A DNA stretch of 64,000 bases from JAZPYZ01 sp045544455 (lineage in GTDB: Bacteria; Bacillota; Clostridia; Oscillospirales; Acutalibacteraceae): positions 1 through 64,000 of the forward strand of contig JAZPYZ010000014.1 in NCBI GenBank assembly GCA_045544455.1. Reading direction: 5' to 3'. The notes beneath the pieces are model-generated. The model did no database searches, was not told the origin of the DNA, and was given only the letters and a program-made list of their open reading frames with translations. Positions 24,269 to 33,728 of the stretch are shown here, one piece after another. How positions within the stretch are numbered: position 1 is the stretch's first letter; each line of letters starts with the position of its first letter. The translations under genes were made by a program, and so were the position numbers.

Positions 24269-26881
24269 ATGGCGGAACTGTCGCCGATGATGAAACAATA
24301 TTTTGAGATCAAGGAACAGCATCCGAACAGTCTGTTGTTTTTTCGGCTGGGCGATTTTTACGAGATGTTTTTCGACGATGCGAAGATTGCGTCGCAGGAA
24401 CTGGAACTCGTGCTGACCGGTCGCGATTGCGGACAGGAGGAACGCGCTCCCATGTGCGGCGTGCCGTATCACAGTTGTGAGTCGTATATCGCTCGTTTGG
24501 TGGCGCGCGGCTACAAGGTCGCGATCTGTGAACAGCTGGAAGATCCGTCCACCACAAAAGGGTTGGTCAAACGGGACGTTATCCGGGTGATCACGCCAGG
24601 CACGGTGATCGAAGGGACGATGCTGGATGAGTCGCGCAACAACTATCTGTGCGCGATCTGCATGAACGACAAATACACCGAGGTCGGCGTATGTTTTGCC
24701 GACTGTTCGACCGGCGATTTGCAGGCGACGCAGATCATGGGCGAAGATATCGTCGAACGTCTGTGTAACGAACTGGCGCGGTTTTCACCGAGTGAGATTT
24801 TGATCAACACGGCAGCCGCTGCGCAAAAGACGCTGATGACCTTTATCGAGCAGCGGCTGAATCGGCAGGCGGAAGTGCGTGACGTGGCGGCGTTTGATTA
24901 CGAAGCGGCTTCCGGGCGCGTATGCGACCACTTTGCTAAAAAATCGTTACATTATTTGGATTTACAAGACAGTGCGTTGTTGGTACGTTCGCTGGGCGCG
25001 TTGTTGGAATATCTGCAAGTCACCCAAATGAACGGGTTGCAACGTATTCAAGAATTACACACCTATTCGGATGCACAGTTTATGCGTCTGGACATTGCCA
25101 CCCGACGCAATCTGGAACTGATCGAAACGATGCGTTCCAAAGATAAAAAAGGTTCGTTACTCGGCGTGTTGGATCGCACCCGTACCGCGATGGGCAAACG
25201 GCTCATCCGGTCGTGGATCGAACAACCGTTGATCCAACCGGCGCCGATCGTGCGGCGGCAAAACGCGGTGGCAGAACTGGTGCGCGAACACGTGATGCGG
25301 CAGGAACTGCAACAGATTTTGGTCGACGTGTACGATATCGAACGGATCATGACGCGTGTGGTGTACGGCAGTGCCAACGCCAAGGAGTTGCGCACGTTGG
25401 CACAAACCATCGGGTGCATTGCACCGATTCGGGAATGGTTAGCTCCGACCAAATCGCAGTTTTTACAAAGCATTTTTGAACATATGGATCCGTTGTCCGA
25501 TGTGAAAGAATGGATCGACCACGCGATCGTGGACGATCCACCGTTACAGATTCGTGACGGGGGTATGATCCGAGAAGGGTATCATGCCGAAGCGGATGAA
25601 CTGCGCCATATTATCGAAGACGGAACCGATATCATTGCGCAGGTAGAAGCGCAGGAAAAAGAGAAAACCGGCATCAAAACGCTGAAAGTGCGGTACAACA
25701 AGGTGTTCGGTTATTATATCGAAGTGTCGCAATCGTTTGTGGATCAAGTACCGGAGCATTATATCCGCAAACAGACCTTAACCAATGCGGAACGGTATAT
25801 TACCAGCGAACTCAAAGAACTCGAATCGCGTATCCTCGGTGCCAAAGATCGGTTGATTGCACTGGAATATCAACTGTTTACCGAACTGCGTGATCGCATT
25901 GCCGCCGAGTTGCCCCGCATTCAACAAACGGCTCAGGCGCTGGCTCAAACCGACGTGTTGGTTTCGTTAGCGGATGTGGCGGTTCGGCAACAGTACGTGT
26001 GTCCGGTGATCGATATGCAAAAAGCGGTGCGGATCGTTGGCGGTCGCCATCCGGTGATCGAGCATCTGTCCGATGCGCCGTTTGTGGCTAACGATACGTT
26101 GTTGGATGGCGATGATAACCGTGTCGCGGTGATCACCGGCCCGAACATGGCCGGTAAATCCACTTATATGCGGCAGACGGCTCTCATTGTCCTGATGGCG
26201 CAGATCGGCAGTTTTGTGCCGGCCGAGAGTGCGACAGTAGGGATCGTGGACAGCATCTTCACCCGTGTGGGGGCTTCGGATGACCTGTCGATGGGACAAT
26301 CCACCTTTATGGTCGAGATGAACGAGGTAGCGCACATCTTAACCAATGCGACCGAAAACAGTTTGATCGTGTTTGACGAAATCGGACGCGGCACATCGAC
26401 CTTTGATGGGATGAGTATCGCGAAAGCGGTATTGGAATTTGTGGCAAAACAGATCAAGGCTAAAACCTTGTTTGCGACGCACTATCACGAACTGACCGAT
26501 ATGGAACACACCATGACCGGTATTCGCAACTATAACGTTGCGGTCAAAAAACGTGGTGACGATATCACCTTCTTACGTCGTATTGTGCGTGGCCCGGCAG
26601 ATGATAGTTACGGCATCGAAGTGGCGAAACTCGCCGGTGTGCCCGATCCGGTCATCAAACGCGCTAAAGAGATTTTGGCACAGATCATCGATGGGGAATT
26701 GGTAATGCACGCGCCGGCCGTTCGGGAAGATCGGTTTGAAGAGGATAACGGGCAGTTATCGTTGCTTCCGACCGAACAAAACGAATTGGTAGCGCGGATC
26801 AAACAGATCGACGTCAACACCCTGACACCGATCGAAGCGTTGCAAACTTTATATGAACTGGTTCGCTCGGTGAGCGAATAA
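24269..26881 (+). CDS. mutS: DNA mismatch repair protein MutS
   Basis: Recognises base mismatches and small loops. The 870-residue protein contains the N-terminal mismatch-binding domain (MMKQYFEIKEQHPNSLLFFR, LGDFYEMF, with the Phe-x-Glu type wedge in this region), connector and lever domains, the clamp, and the ABC-type ATPase with Walker A GPNMAGKST, Walker B FDEIGRGTSTFDG and FATHYHELT. The C-terminal helix-turn-helix dimerisation segment is present. mutL follows after 37 bases. Confidence 0.97.
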   Translation: MAELSPMMKQYFEIKEQHPNSLLFFRLGDFYEMFFDDAKIASQELELVLTGRDCGQEERAPMCGVPYHSCESYIARLVARGYKVAICEQLEDPSTTKGLVKRDVIRVITPGTVIEGTMLDESRNNYLCAICMNDKYTEVGVCFADCSTGDLQATQIMGEDIVERLCNELARFSPSEILINTAAAAQKTLMTFIEQRLNRQAEVRDVAAFDYEAASGRVCDHFAKKSLHYLDLQDSALLVRSLGALLEYLQVTQMNGLQRIQELHTYSDAQFMRLDIATRRNLELIETMRSKDKKGSLLGVLDRTRTAMGKRLIRSWIEQPLIQPAPIVRRQNAVAELVREHVMRQELQQILVDVYDIERIMTRVVYGSANAKELRTLAQTIGCIAPIREWLAPTKSQFLQSIFEHMDPLSDVKEWIDHAIVDDPPLQIRDGGMIREGYHAEADELRHIIEDGTDIIAQVEAQEKEKTGIKTLKVRYNKVFGYYIEVSQSFVDQVPEHYIRKQTLTNAERYITSELKELESRILGAKDRLIALEYQLFTELRDRIAAELPRIQQTAQALAQTDVLVSLADVAVRQQYVCPVIDMQKAVRIVGGRHPVIEHLSDAPFVANDTLLDGDDNRVAVITGPNMAGKSTYMRQTALIVLMAQIGSFVPAESATVGIVDSIFTRVGASDDLSMGQSTFMVEMNEVAHILTNATENSLIVFDEIGRGTSTFDGMSIAKAVLEFVAKQIKAKTLFATHYHELTDMEHTMTGIRNYNVAVKKRGDDITFLRRIVRGPADDSYGIEVAKLAGVPDPVIKRAKEILAQIIDGELVMHAPAVREDRFEEDNGQLSLLPTEQNELVARIKQIDVNTLTPIEALQTLYELVRSVSE

Positions 26882-26918
26882 AGAATAAAAACGATTGTTA
26901 AGAAAGGCGGTGAACCGT

Positions 26919-28793
26919 ATGGCTGATATTCGCGTATTGGACAAGCATGTGGCTGAACTGATTGCAGCTGGCGAAGTGGTGGAACGTCCGGCTTCGATCG
27001 TGAAAGAACTGTTGGAAAATGCCATTGATGCCGGTGCATCGGTCGTGACAGTCGAGATCAAAAACGGAGGGGTTACCTATCTGTCGGTATGCGACAACGG
27101 GTGCGGTATTCCGCGCGATCAAGTGGCGACGGCGTTTCTCCGCCATGCCACCAGTAAAGTGCGGACCGAACAGGATCTCGATGCCATCGGGACGCTGGGT
27201 TTCCGCGGCGAAGCATTAGCATCGGTCGCGGCGGTGGCGCGGGTGGAACTGGTCACGCGCACCAAAGAGGAACTCGAAGGTACTTGGTACCGGATCGAGG
27301 GCGGCGTTGAATGCGGTCTGGAAGAGGTCGGTTGCGCCGTTGGGACCACCATCGTGGTCAAAGATTTGTTTTATAACGTGCCGGCACGGATGAAATTTTT
27401 GAAAAAAGACGTTGGCGAAGCTAACGCCGTGGCGGCCGTGGTCGATAAGATCGCCTTATCTCATCCGGACGTGTCGTTTCGGATGGTGCGTGACGGGCAA
27501 CAAACCCTGCTCACCCCCGGCGATAATGATCTGCGCGGTTGTATTTATGCGGTGCTTGGCCGCGATTTTTCCGAGGCGTTGATTCCGGTCGACTATACGT
27601 TAAACGGGATTGCGGTGCACGGATTTATCGGGAAACCGACCGCCGCACGCGCCAATCGCACGATGCAACATTTCTTCGTTAACGGGCGGTATGTCAAAAC
27701 GCGTACCGCGATGGCAGCTCTCGAACAGGCGTTTAAAGGCAACCTAATGGTTGGGAAATTCCCGTCGTGCGTGTTGTTTATCGATGTGCCGGCCGAAGCG
27801 GTCGACGTCAACGTGCATCCGGCCAAAGTGGAAGTGCGGTTTGTCAATGAAAAACCGATTTTCGATGCGGTGCATTATGGGGTTAAGAACGCGCTCGAAG
27901 GTGCGTCTACGATCAAACGGCCGGCACCGATGCCGACCAAACCGGTTGTCGAGCAACCGGCGGTGCAGTTGCGGTTCTCGCAACCGGCACCGGCAGCCAA
28001 ACCGATTGTTTCTTCACCGCCCACGCCGGTTGCGCCGACGATACCATCTAAACCGGTGTCGCGCATCGATGTTTTCCGGGATGATTTTATTCCGTATGCG
28101 CCGCCGGCTTCGTCGACGCCACGTGCGGTTGAAATGCCGGTTGCGCCGGCCGAACCGGTACAAACACAACCGGTTGAACCGACAACGACGGAACCGTCGA
28201 CTCCGGCCGTGACCGAACAACCGGAAGCGCCGACGATTCGTCTGGTCGGTGAAGCGTTTAAGACGTACGTGTTGGCGGAAGTGGGCGATTCCATTTTTGT
28301 GATCGACAAACACGCCGCACACGAACGCATGTTGTATAACGAGTTAAAAACGCAAACCCACGACGACGCGCAACAACTGTTGGCGCCGGTACGGGTGACG
28401 CTTAGCAAAGAGGAATATGCGGCCCTTGCTGAACATTTGGATTGGTTACAACAAGCCGGATTGGAACTCGAAGAATTTGGGAACAGTACGGTGTTGGTGC
28501 GTTCGATCCCGATGATGTTATCGGGCGTGGATATTCCGGCGCTGATCCAGGAAATTGCCGGTGGCTTTTTATCCGGCAAAAACAGTATCACGATCGAAAA
28601 ACGCGACTGGATCTATCATTCGGTAGCGTGTCGGGCGGCGATCAAAGCCGGCGACCGTAGTTCCGCGATCGAACTGGAAGCGTTGGTTAAACGAGTGTTA
28701 GAAAATGACGATATTCGATATTGTCCGCACGGGCGTCCGGTGTGTATGGAATGGACGCGCAAGGAATTGGAACAGAAATTCGGCAGATTGTAG
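26919..28793 (+). CDS. mutL: DNA mismatch repair protein MutL (endonuclease type)
   Basis: GHKL ATPase that couples MutS to strand removal. N-terminal motifs: ELIAAGEVVERP, NAIDAGAS, CDNGCGIP, LGFRGEALASVA. A Pro/Thr/Ala-rich linker of about 110 residues (about 345-440) follows. The C-terminal domain has the endonuclease motif (DKHAAHERMLYNEL, here DK instead of DQ) and the zinc-site CPHGRPV. This marks it as a nicking MutL, as expected in bacteria lacking MutH. The start at 26919 has AAAGGCGGTGA upstream; an upstream in-frame start would lack a binding site. Length 624 residues. Confidence 0.96.
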   Translation: MADIRVLDKHVAELIAAGEVVERPASIVKELLENAIDAGASVVTVEIKNGGVTYLSVCDNGCGIPRDQVATAFLRHATSKVRTEQDLDAIGTLGFRGEALASVAAVARVELVTRTKEELEGTWYRIEGGVECGLEEVGCAVGTTIVVKDLFYNVPARMKFLKKDVGEANAVAAVVDKIALSHPDVSFRMVRDGQQTLLTPGDNDLRGCIYAVLGRDFSEALIPVDYTLNGIAVHGFIGKPTAARANRTMQHFFVNGRYVKTRTAMAALEQAFKGNLMVGKFPSCVLFIDVPAEAVDVNVHPAKVEVRFVNEKPIFDAVHYGVKNALEGASTIKRPAPMPTKPVVEQPAVQLRFSQPAPAAKPIVSSPPTPVAPTIPSKPVSRIDVFRDDFIPYAPPASSTPRAVEMPVAPAEPVQTQPVEPTTTEPSTPAVTEQPEAPTIRLVGEAFKTYVLAEVGDSIFVIDKHAAHERMLYNELKTQTHDDAQQLLAPVRVTLSKEEYAALAEHLDWLQQAGLELEEFGNSTVLVRSIPMMLSGVDIPALIQEIAGGFLSGKNSITIEKRDWIYHSVACRAAIKAGDRSSAIELEALVKRVLENDDIRYCPHGRPVCMEWTRKELEQKFGRL

Positions 28794-28802
28794 GGGATAG
28801 AC

Positions 28803-29723
28803 GTGACACAAACCAAACTGTTTCTTCCGGTTGTCTGTGGGCCGACGGCTTCGGGCAAATCGGCGTTGGCGATCGAACTCGCCCGTCGGTGGGACGGAGA
28901 AGTAGTTTCGGCGGATTCGATGCAGATATACGAGGCGCTGACGATTGGTACGGCGCGCACTACCGAGGCGGAGATGGACGGCATACCGCATCATCTGACC
29001 GGCTTTTTACCGTTGTCGGACCGATATAGTGTCGCGCGCTATGTTGAACAAGCTCATCGCGTGATCGCGGAGATCGTCGCGCGCGGTAAACAACCCATCG
29101 TCTGCGGCGGAACAGGTTTGTATATCAGTTCGTTGATCGGGAATCTACAATTTACCGAACAAGAACACGATGATGCCGTTCGTAAAAAATGGCGTGCGAC
29201 GTATGATCAACAAGGCGGCGAAGCCTTGCTGGAACAACTGCGCGCGATCGATCCCGATACCGCTGCGCGGCTTCACCCCAACGATGCCGGCCGTATTATT
29301 CGGGCGTTTGAGTTGTGGGAGACGGCCGGTGTGACGATGAGTGAGCAACGGCGCGATTCGGTACGGGAGGAAACGCCTTACCGCGCCCAGGTCATCTTGT
29401 TGGATGCGCGTGATCGATCGTTTTTGTACGAACGTATCAATCGCCGGGCGGAGATGATGTTGCAAAATGGGTTGCTGGAGGAGGCACGCCGCCTGCAAGG
29501 GACGCCGGATGCCGCGACTGCGATGCAGGCCATCGGATATAAAGAATTGTTTCCGTATCTTGACGGGGAGGTGTCGCTTGAACAAGCGATGGAAAACCTT
29601 AAACAGGGGACTCGCCGATACGCTAAACGGCAGTTGTCGTGGTTTCGCCGGATCGCGGATACCACGCTCTATATTGACGAATACGATTCAATTGCTGCCA
29701 TGGCAGATACCGTGGTGAGATAA
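28803..29723 (+). CDS. miaA: tRNA dimethylallyltransferase
   Basis: Transfers a dimethylallyl group to A37 of tRNA, making the substrate of MiaB. The 306-residue protein has the P-loop GPTASGKSALAIELA, SADSMQIYEALTIGTA, GGTGLYISSLI and AMQAIGYKELFPYLDG, followed by RYAKRQLSWFRR. It begins with GTG at 28803, 9 bases after the mutL stop. The hfq gene that often follows miaA is not present. Confidence 0.95.
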   Translation: MTQTKLFLPVVCGPTASGKSALAIELARRWDGEVVSADSMQIYEALTIGTARTTEAEMDGIPHHLTGFLPLSDRYSVARYVEQAHRVIAEIVARGKQPIVCGGTGLYISSLIGNLQFTEQEHDDAVRKKWRATYDQQGGEALLEQLRAIDPDTAARLHPNDAGRIIRAFELWETAGVTMSEQRRDSVREETPYRAQVILLDARDRSFLYERINRRAEMMLQNGLLEEARRLQGTPDAATAMQAIGYKELFPYLDGEVSLEQAMENLKQGTRRYAKRQLSWFRRIADTTLYIDEYDSIAAMADTVVR

Positions 29724-29740
29724 CAGAAAGGGGGAATACC

Positions 29741-30952
29741 ATGAACAAAGTGGTAAAACGATTGTTGACGATATTGGTTTCGTTGTTTTTACTGGTGTAC
29801 GTGGGATATCAGGTGTATCAGATGGTGTATTCTCCCGTCACCACCGAAACGGTGTATCAGTATAAAACCTATCAAACCATCGATACCGAAGGGATTACCG
29901 TGCGGGACGAAACGGTGATTCAGGCGGATGTGGACGGATACGTGTCCTACGTCGCTGAAAACGGCACCCGCATCTCGAAAAACGGCGTAATTGCACAGGT
30001 GTTCCCGTCTGTAGACGATGCGTTGGCGCAATCGATGATTGCCCGGCTACAACAACAGATCGATACGCTCAAAAGTATTGCCGGTCAGAAAAACACCAGC
30101 AACGTCAACCTGACCGTTATCAATAAACAGTTGAAAAATACCGTACAAGATGTGGTTGACAGTTTGCAAGGAACACAGTTTGATAACCTGTACTCGTTGC
30201 GATCGGAATTGACGAATATTTTAAATAAGCAAGCGATTTTGGTGGGAACAACCGCCGGATTTGACGAGTATATTGCCGAACTGGAAGCGGCGCTTGCCGA
30301 GTATGAAAACGGATATAAACAAGCCACCGAGTCGATTCAATCACCGGTATCCGGCTATTTCGTCGGGGAAGTGGATGGGTTTGAAGAGATGCTCACGGTA
30401 GATTCACTGACCAATATTTCCACCACGTTTATCCGCGATATGTTGAAGGCAAAACCCGGATCCACCAAGGGCGTCGGCAAGGTGGTTGGTGACTATGAGT
30501 GGTACATGGTCTGCGTCGTGCCGGCGGATGAGGCGTTGGCCGTCTCGGTGGGCGACGCGATCAACATTCGTTTGCCGTTTGTTTCCAGTCAAACCATCCC
30601 GATGACGGTGCGTTCCGCCTCTAAGGACGTATCCGGCGATATGGCGTTGGTGATGAGTTGCTCGTATATGTCCAACGAACTATCTTCTCTGCGGCGTGAA
30701 ACCGTGCAGATTCTCGTACAAGAGTACGAGGGATTGCGTGTCCCGAAAAAAGCATTGGTGTTTGACGAAGATAACAACCCCGGTGTATATGTGCAGATTG
30801 GTAATACGATCGTTCTTCGCAAAGTGGATTTGCTTTACAGCACGGCCGATTTCTGTATCTGTGCGGAAAATGATGGGAAAGAATATTTGAAACTGTACGA
30901 CGATGTCGTTATCGAAGGGAAGGAGTTATACGATGGAAAGATCGTTGGTTGA
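29741..30952 (+). CDS. HlyD-like membrane-anchored protein
   Basis: A 403-residue protein with one N-terminal membrane helix (about residues 8-28) and a long extracytoplasmic part. The segment IQADVDGYVSYVAENGTRISKNGVIAQVF is a biotin/lipoyl-like barrel half as in HlyD adaptors. A coiled-coil stretch (about residues 100-190) follows, and the second half (SIQSPVSGYFVGEVDGFE) completes the hairpin. The C-terminal VPKKALVF, then NPGVYVQIGNTIVLRKVD, is also typical of HlyD family adaptors. No transporter gene is adjacent. It overlaps yggS by 20 bases, placing it in the division-gene block, so a role at the septum is possible but unproven. Confidence 0.72.
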   Translation: MNKVVKRLLTILVSLFLLVYVGYQVYQMVYSPVTTETVYQYKTYQTIDTEGITVRDETVIQADVDGYVSYVAENGTRISKNGVIAQVFPSVDDALAQSMIARLQQQIDTLKSIAGQKNTSNVNLTVINKQLKNTVQDVVDSLQGTQFDNLYSLRSELTNILNKQAILVGTTAGFDEYIAELEAALAEYENGYKQATESIQSPVSGYFVGEVDGFEEMLTVDSLTNISTTFIRDMLKAKPGSTKGVGKVVGDYEWYMVCVVPADEALAVSVGDAINIRLPFVSSQTIPMTVRSASKDVSGDMALVMSCSYMSNELSSLRRETVQILVQEYEGLRVPKKALVFDEDNNPGVYVQIGNTIVLRKVDLLYSTADFCICAENDGKEYLKLYDDVVIEGKELYDGKIVG

Positions 30953-31646
30953 TAACGCGGTTGCCGAACGGATTGCGCAGGTGCGTGCCCGGATTGAAGC
31001 CGCGTGTGCCAAAGCCGGACGTGATCCGGCCGAGGTGACGTTGATGGCGGTAACCAAAACGGTGGATGCAGACCGTATCAACGCGGCGATCCGTGCCGGT
31101 ATTACCCATATCGGTGAAAATCGGGTACAGGAATTTTTGGGAAAACGCGACGCGTTATTACTTGATGGCGTACAAGCACATCTCATTGGACATCTGCAGA
31201 CCAACAAGGTAAAGCAGATTGTCGGTAAGGTGGATATGATCCAATCGGTCGATAGCGAACGTGTGGCTCGTACGATCGATACGGTGTCGGCGGCGCAGGG
31301 AATCGTGACACCGGTGTTGGTTGAAGTGAATATCGGTGCCGAAGATTCCAAATCGGGCGTTGCGCCGGACGAATTGCCGGAACTGTTGGCTGAAATTTCG
31401 GAAATGCCGCACGTTTCGGTCCGAGGATTGATGACGGTTCCCCCGATTTTACAGCAATCCGCCGAAAAAAGACGGATTTTTGCTAAAATGAAAAAACTGT
31501 TTATTGACATGAGCGATAAAAACATTCATAATATAAGTATGAATATCTTATCCATGGGCATGTCTTCGGATTATGAAGAAGCGGTCCTGGAAGGGGCGAC
31601 GCTGGTACGCGTCGGTTCCGCGATTTTCGGTGAAAGAGTTTATTAA
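30933..31646 (+). CDS. yggS: YggS family pyridoxal phosphate homeostasis protein
   Basis: PLP-binding TIM-barrel protein (PLPBP family) that balances vitamin B6 and amino acid pools; no enzymatic activity is established for it. Motifs: MAVTKTVDADRI with the PLP lysine, HIGENRVQEFLGK, HLIGHLQTNKVK, VNIGAEDSKSGV, RGLMTVPP, MGMSSDYEEAV and VRVGSAIFG. The start at 30933, inside the end of the preceding gene, has AAGGAG at the right distance. Length 237 residues. sepF follows after 19 bases, a common Gram-positive arrangement. Confidence 0.93.
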   Translation: MERSLVDNAVAERIAQVRARIEAACAKAGRDPAEVTLMAVTKTVDADRINAAIRAGITHIGENRVQEFLGKRDALLLDGVQAHLIGHLQTNKVKQIVGKVDMIQSVDSERVARTIDTVSAAQGIVTPVLVEVNIGAEDSKSGVAPDELPELLAEISEMPHVSVRGLMTVPPILQQSAEKRRIFAKMKKLFIDMSDKNIHNISMNILSMGMSSDYEEAVLEGATLVRVGSAIFGERVY

Positions 31647-31665
31647 TTTCAGGAGGTATACAGAT

Positions 31666-32100
31666 ATGGGATTTTTGGACAAGATGAGAGACATTATTAA
31701 CGGAGAAGGCGTAGACGAAGAATTGGATTATGTTGAAACGGTGGATACGCCCTCGCGTTCGTATGATGAGGATTTTGCGACCGAACCGAAACGTAGCAAC
31801 AAAGTGGTCAACATTCATGCGACGGCCCAGTTGCAGGTGGTGTTGGTAAAACCGGAACGTTTTGACGATGCCAGTACGGTAGCGGATCACCTCAACGCGA
31901 AACGCACCGTGGTGCTTAACCTCGAATCGGCTAACAAAGACGTGGCGCGCCGCATTCTCGATTTCTTGAGTGGTGTCGCGTATGCGAACGACGGGCAGAT
32001 CAAAAAGGTCGCCAACTGCACCTTTATCATCACGCCCTATAACGTCGGTATCATGGGCGATTTGTTAGACGAGTTGGAGAACAATGGGCTCTATTTCTGA
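31666..32100 (+). CDS. sepF: Cell division protein SepF
   Basis: Membrane-associated FtsZ anchor that shapes the division septum. The 144-residue protein has the N-terminal amphipathic helix (MGFLDKMRDII), an acidic linker, and the FtsZ-binding core (VVLVKPERFDDASTVADHL, KRTVVLNLESANKDVARRIL, FLSGVAYANDGQIKKV, FIITPYNV). AGGAGGT precedes the ATG. The ylmG gene usually found next is missing; ylmH starts within sepF, overlapping by 17 bases. Confidence 0.93.
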   Translation: MGFLDKMRDIINGEGVDEELDYVETVDTPSRSYDEDFATEPKRSNKVVNIHATAQLQVVLVKPERFDDASTVADHLNAKRTVVLNLESANKDVARRILDFLSGVAYANDGQIKKVANCTFIITPYNVGIMGDLLDELENNGLYF

Positions 32101-32851
32101 TCGAACATATGAGGACGGTGTCTTGTGCGCTCGCGCAGAAGATGCCGTCCGTTTATCCGATTTACGCAACTCGCCGTGCTTCTTGCCGTTCTTGGATGAG
32201 CGTCAACAGGTGTTGGTGAAAGCGACGTTTCGGCGGTTGCACGCCGATAAAGTTTGTTTTTACGGCGGACATCCCGACTGTGAACGGGCGATGGCCGGGT
32301 GCTTTCCACCTTACACGTCGCCGCAAGAGGATTGGTTCCCGATCACGGCGCTGGCCTTTCGGTATCGGGAACAAACCAAACTAACCCACCGGGATTTTCT
32401 CGGCACGATCATGTCGTGTGGGGTTAAACGGGATAAAGTCGGGGATATTTTATGCGGAAACGGGCTTACGGTCGTATTCGTGGAGGAGAGTATCGCCGCC
32501 TTTTTGTGTGACAGTATCGACCGTGTTGCCGGGGAAGGTGTGACGGTCGAAATCGGATATATCGGCGAACTGCCGGTGGCTCACGAATATCGGGATATTC
32601 GCGCGACTGTGGCGTCACCACGACTGGATTGTGCGGTGAAAGCGTTGTTGGCGATCTCGCGCGAAGCGGCGGCGAACAAGATCACCGCCGGTTTGGTGTC
32701 GCTTAACCACGTGGTATGCACCGATACGTCGGCACATGTGGCCGCCGGGGATTGTGTTTCGATCGCCGGTCGTGGCCGGTTTTGGGTCGATGCGGTTGAT
32801 CAACCGACCAAAAAAGGCAGGCTCGTATTTTGTGCCCGCCAATGCATATAA
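32084..32851 (+). CDS. YlmH-like S4-domain RNA-binding protein
   Basis: A 255-residue protein of the YlmH family. Signatures are CFLPFLDERQQ near the N-terminus, FYGGHPDCERAMAGCFPP, LTHRDFLGTIMSCGVKRDKVGDIL, and a C-terminal S4 domain (NHVVCTDTSAHVAAGDCVSI, RGRF). YlmH associates with ribosomes and helps handle stalled nascent chains. The start overlaps the end of sepF, and it keeps the classic position between sepF and divIVA. Confidence 0.88.
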   Translation: MGSISDRTYEDGVLCARAEDAVRLSDLRNSPCFLPFLDERQQVLVKATFRRLHADKVCFYGGHPDCERAMAGCFPPYTSPQEDWFPITALAFRYREQTKLTHRDFLGTIMSCGVKRDKVGDILCGNGLTVVFVEESIAAFLCDSIDRVAGEGVTVEIGYIGELPVAHEYRDIRATVASPRLDCAVKALLAISREAAANKITAGLVSLNHVVCTDTSAHVAAGDCVSIAGRGRFWVDAVDQPTKKGRLVFCARQCI

Positions 32852-32864
32852 GGGAGGAATACAC

Positions 32865-33704
32865 ATGCTGACAGTAGAGGAAATTCGCAATATTCAGTTC
32901 ACGAAAGCACTTGGCGGTTATAAAACGATCGAGGTCGACGATTTCGTAGACGATTGTGTAGAAACCGTCGAAGCATTGATCGCCGAAAAGGCAGAAATGA
33001 ACGAGAAATTGAGTGTGCTCGCTCAAAAAGTGATGGAGTACCGTCAAGAAGAAGATAATATTCGCACCGCGTTGCTCAGCGCACAAAAGATGGGTGACGC
33101 CGTGGTGCGGGAAGCTAAATTACAGGCGGAACAGATTGTGCAGGAAGCCAACGGCAAAGCCGCACAGATCGAACACATTGCGCGTATCGAGATTGCCGAA
33201 GAGCAAGCCGCGCTTGACCGCTTGAAACAGGAAGTGTCGGATTTCAAAGCCAACGTGTTGTCGCTCTATCGCGATCATTTGGAATTGATCACCGCGTTGC
33301 CGGATGAGAAACCGGCACCGGTGGAAGAACCGGCCGAAGAGCCGGTCGAAGAAGCGCCAGCTACCATCGAAGAGAAAGAACCGGTTCCGGTAGATTTGAC
33401 GGAAGAAACCTTGGCGGAAGAAACGGATGAGCCTGAAGAAATGGCCGAAGCCAATCCGGTGAAAGAGGACGAGATGGAAGACGTTTCGTCGGGCGAACCG
33501 ATGGTCGATGACACCGAAGTGGTGTCGGAAACGCCGGACCTATCGTTGCTGAACGACGAAGAGGCGCCGACTCCTGTCGCACCGCCGGCACGCAATCCCC
33601 GTTACAACAATTTGCGTTTTGGCGAAGGGTATTCGTTGGCGGATGATGACGATGATGACGAAGAAGAGGTCAAACCGCGCGGTCGGTTTAAACGCAAAAA
33701 ATAA
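32865..33704 (+). CDS. divIVA: DivIVA-family cell division/polarity protein
   Basis: Coiled-coil protein that senses negative membrane curvature at septa and poles. Residues 1-60 match the DivIVA membrane-binding domain (MLTVEEIRNIQFTKALGGYK, EVDDFVDDCVE), although family members more often read F-x-x-x-x-R-GY here. A long coiled coil (residues 60-150) follows, then an unusually acidic, Glu/Pro-rich, low-complexity tail (about 155-265) and a basic end RGRFKRKK. Length 279 residues. GGGAGG lies 8 bases before the chosen ATG. Confidence 0.92.
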   Translation: MLTVEEIRNIQFTKALGGYKTIEVDDFVDDCVETVEALIAEKAEMNEKLSVLAQKVMEYRQEEDNIRTALLSAQKMGDAVVREAKLQAEQIVQEANGKAAQIEHIARIEIAEEQAALDRLKQEVSDFKANVLSLYRDHLELITALPDEKPAPVEEPAEEPVEEAPATIEEKEPVPVDLTEETLAEETDEPEEMAEANPVKEDEMEDVSSGEPMVDDTEVVSETPDLSLLNDEEAPTPVAPPARNPRYNNLRFGEGYSLADDDDDDEEEVKPRGRFKRKK

Positions 33705-33728
33705 GCACACCACAAAGGAGATATTCCG